Assembly (NCBI RefSeq): GCF_001902145.1
Contig: NZ_MRST01000019.1
Coordinates: 62,001-126,000 of the forward strand
Direction of reading: 5' to 3'
DNA length: 64,000 nucleotides
Source of the DNA: Pseudomonas fluorescens
GTDB taxonomy: Bacteria; Pseudomonadota; Gammaproteobacteria; Pseudomonadales; Pseudomonadaceae
Under the pieces are notes generated by a model. The model made no database searches. It saw only the letters and a program-made list of their open reading frames with translations, and was not told the origin of the DNA. A program made the position numbers and the translations under genes. This document shows positions 63,960-64,000 of the stretch, in pieces. The number at the start of each line of letters is the position of its first letter. Position 1 is the stretch's first letter.

Positions 63960-64000
63960 TTATACGGCCATCAGGTCCTTTTCTTTTTCTTCGGTCGCCT
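63960..64000 (-). CDS. frr: Ribosome recycling factor Frr, 3' end only
   Basis: The last 12 codons before the TAA stop read ATEEKEKDLMAV, the conserved C-terminus of ribosome recycling factor. The rest of the gene is outside the window. Its position before uppS matches the frr-uppS-cdsA-dxr-rseP order in pseudomonads. Confidence 0.85.
   Translation of the reverse strand, partial: ATEEKEKDLMAV

Overview
This window reads as a chromosomal segment of a Pseudomonas from the fluorescens group. The GC-rich codon use, the conserved gene order rpoS-nlpD-pcm-surE-truD-ispF-fghA-adhC-lysR-ispD-ftsB-eno-kdsA-pyrG-tilS-accA-dnaE-rnhB-lpxB-lpxA-fabZ-lpxD-ompH-bamA-rseP-dxr-cdsA-uppS-frr, a QuiP-type acylase, and many REP/REPIN palindromes all fit. 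I see no phage, IS element, CRISPR array, tRNA or rRNA, and no clear pseudogene.

The left part (1-20 kb) is mixed accessory and housekeeping content. It holds a cut COG3650 gene, an FAD-dependent dehydrogenase, a PLP-dependent cysteine-synthase-like enzyme, nhaA, a glycine-zipper lipoprotein, pdxH and an unusual OmpA-type lipoprotein with WWxF repeats and a histone-H1-like tail. It continues with a serine-hydrolase esterase, a secreted agarase-like glycoside hydrolase, dinG, a CopD-like membrane protein and a collagen-like secreted protein. A same-strand run follows (DUF6231-like, YchJ, WHy/LEA lipoprotein, His-rich SEC-C miniprotein) and then a QuiP-like acylase. Positions 19337-20153 are a gene-free repeat block.

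The middle part (20-30.5 kb) holds a ligase-associated DNA repair system: MBL-fold exonuclease, ATP-dependent ligase, DEXH helicase and PdeM phosphoesterase. It is split in two by a complete basic-amino-acid ABC transporter operon that has its own apparent sigma-54 promoter. A 65-aa proline-rich ORF and dcd follow, then a cold-shock gene on the plus strand with a long leader and a clear terminator.

The right part (32-64 kb) is almost entirely minus-strand core genome. It carries stress sigma factor RpoS with NlpD, Pcm and SurE, then isoprenoid enzymes (IspF, IspD, Dxr, UppS). It also has glutathione-dependent formaldehyde detoxification (AdhC, FghA, with a divergent LysR gene), CTP synthase and glycolytic enolase. 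Replication genes (DnaE, RnhB), fatty-acid genes (AccA, FabZ) and the lipid A/outer-membrane biogenesis set (KdsA, LpxD, LpxA, LpxB, Skp/OmpH, BamA, RseP, CdsA) complete it. Many of these genes overlap by ATGA or GTGA, so translation is probably coupled. The one apparent intruder is an AT-richer unrecognised gene at 40490-40942, preceded by a perfect 24-bp hairpin palindrome.

Most unusual features: the split ligase-associated repair cluster; a terminator hairpin fused to the ispF start codon; REPINs whose first bases supply the TAG stop of two genes; a 78-nt predicted three-way-junction DNA/RNA structure; and the WWxF/H1-tail OmpA lipoprotein. All calls come from reading the sequence, and no database search was run.
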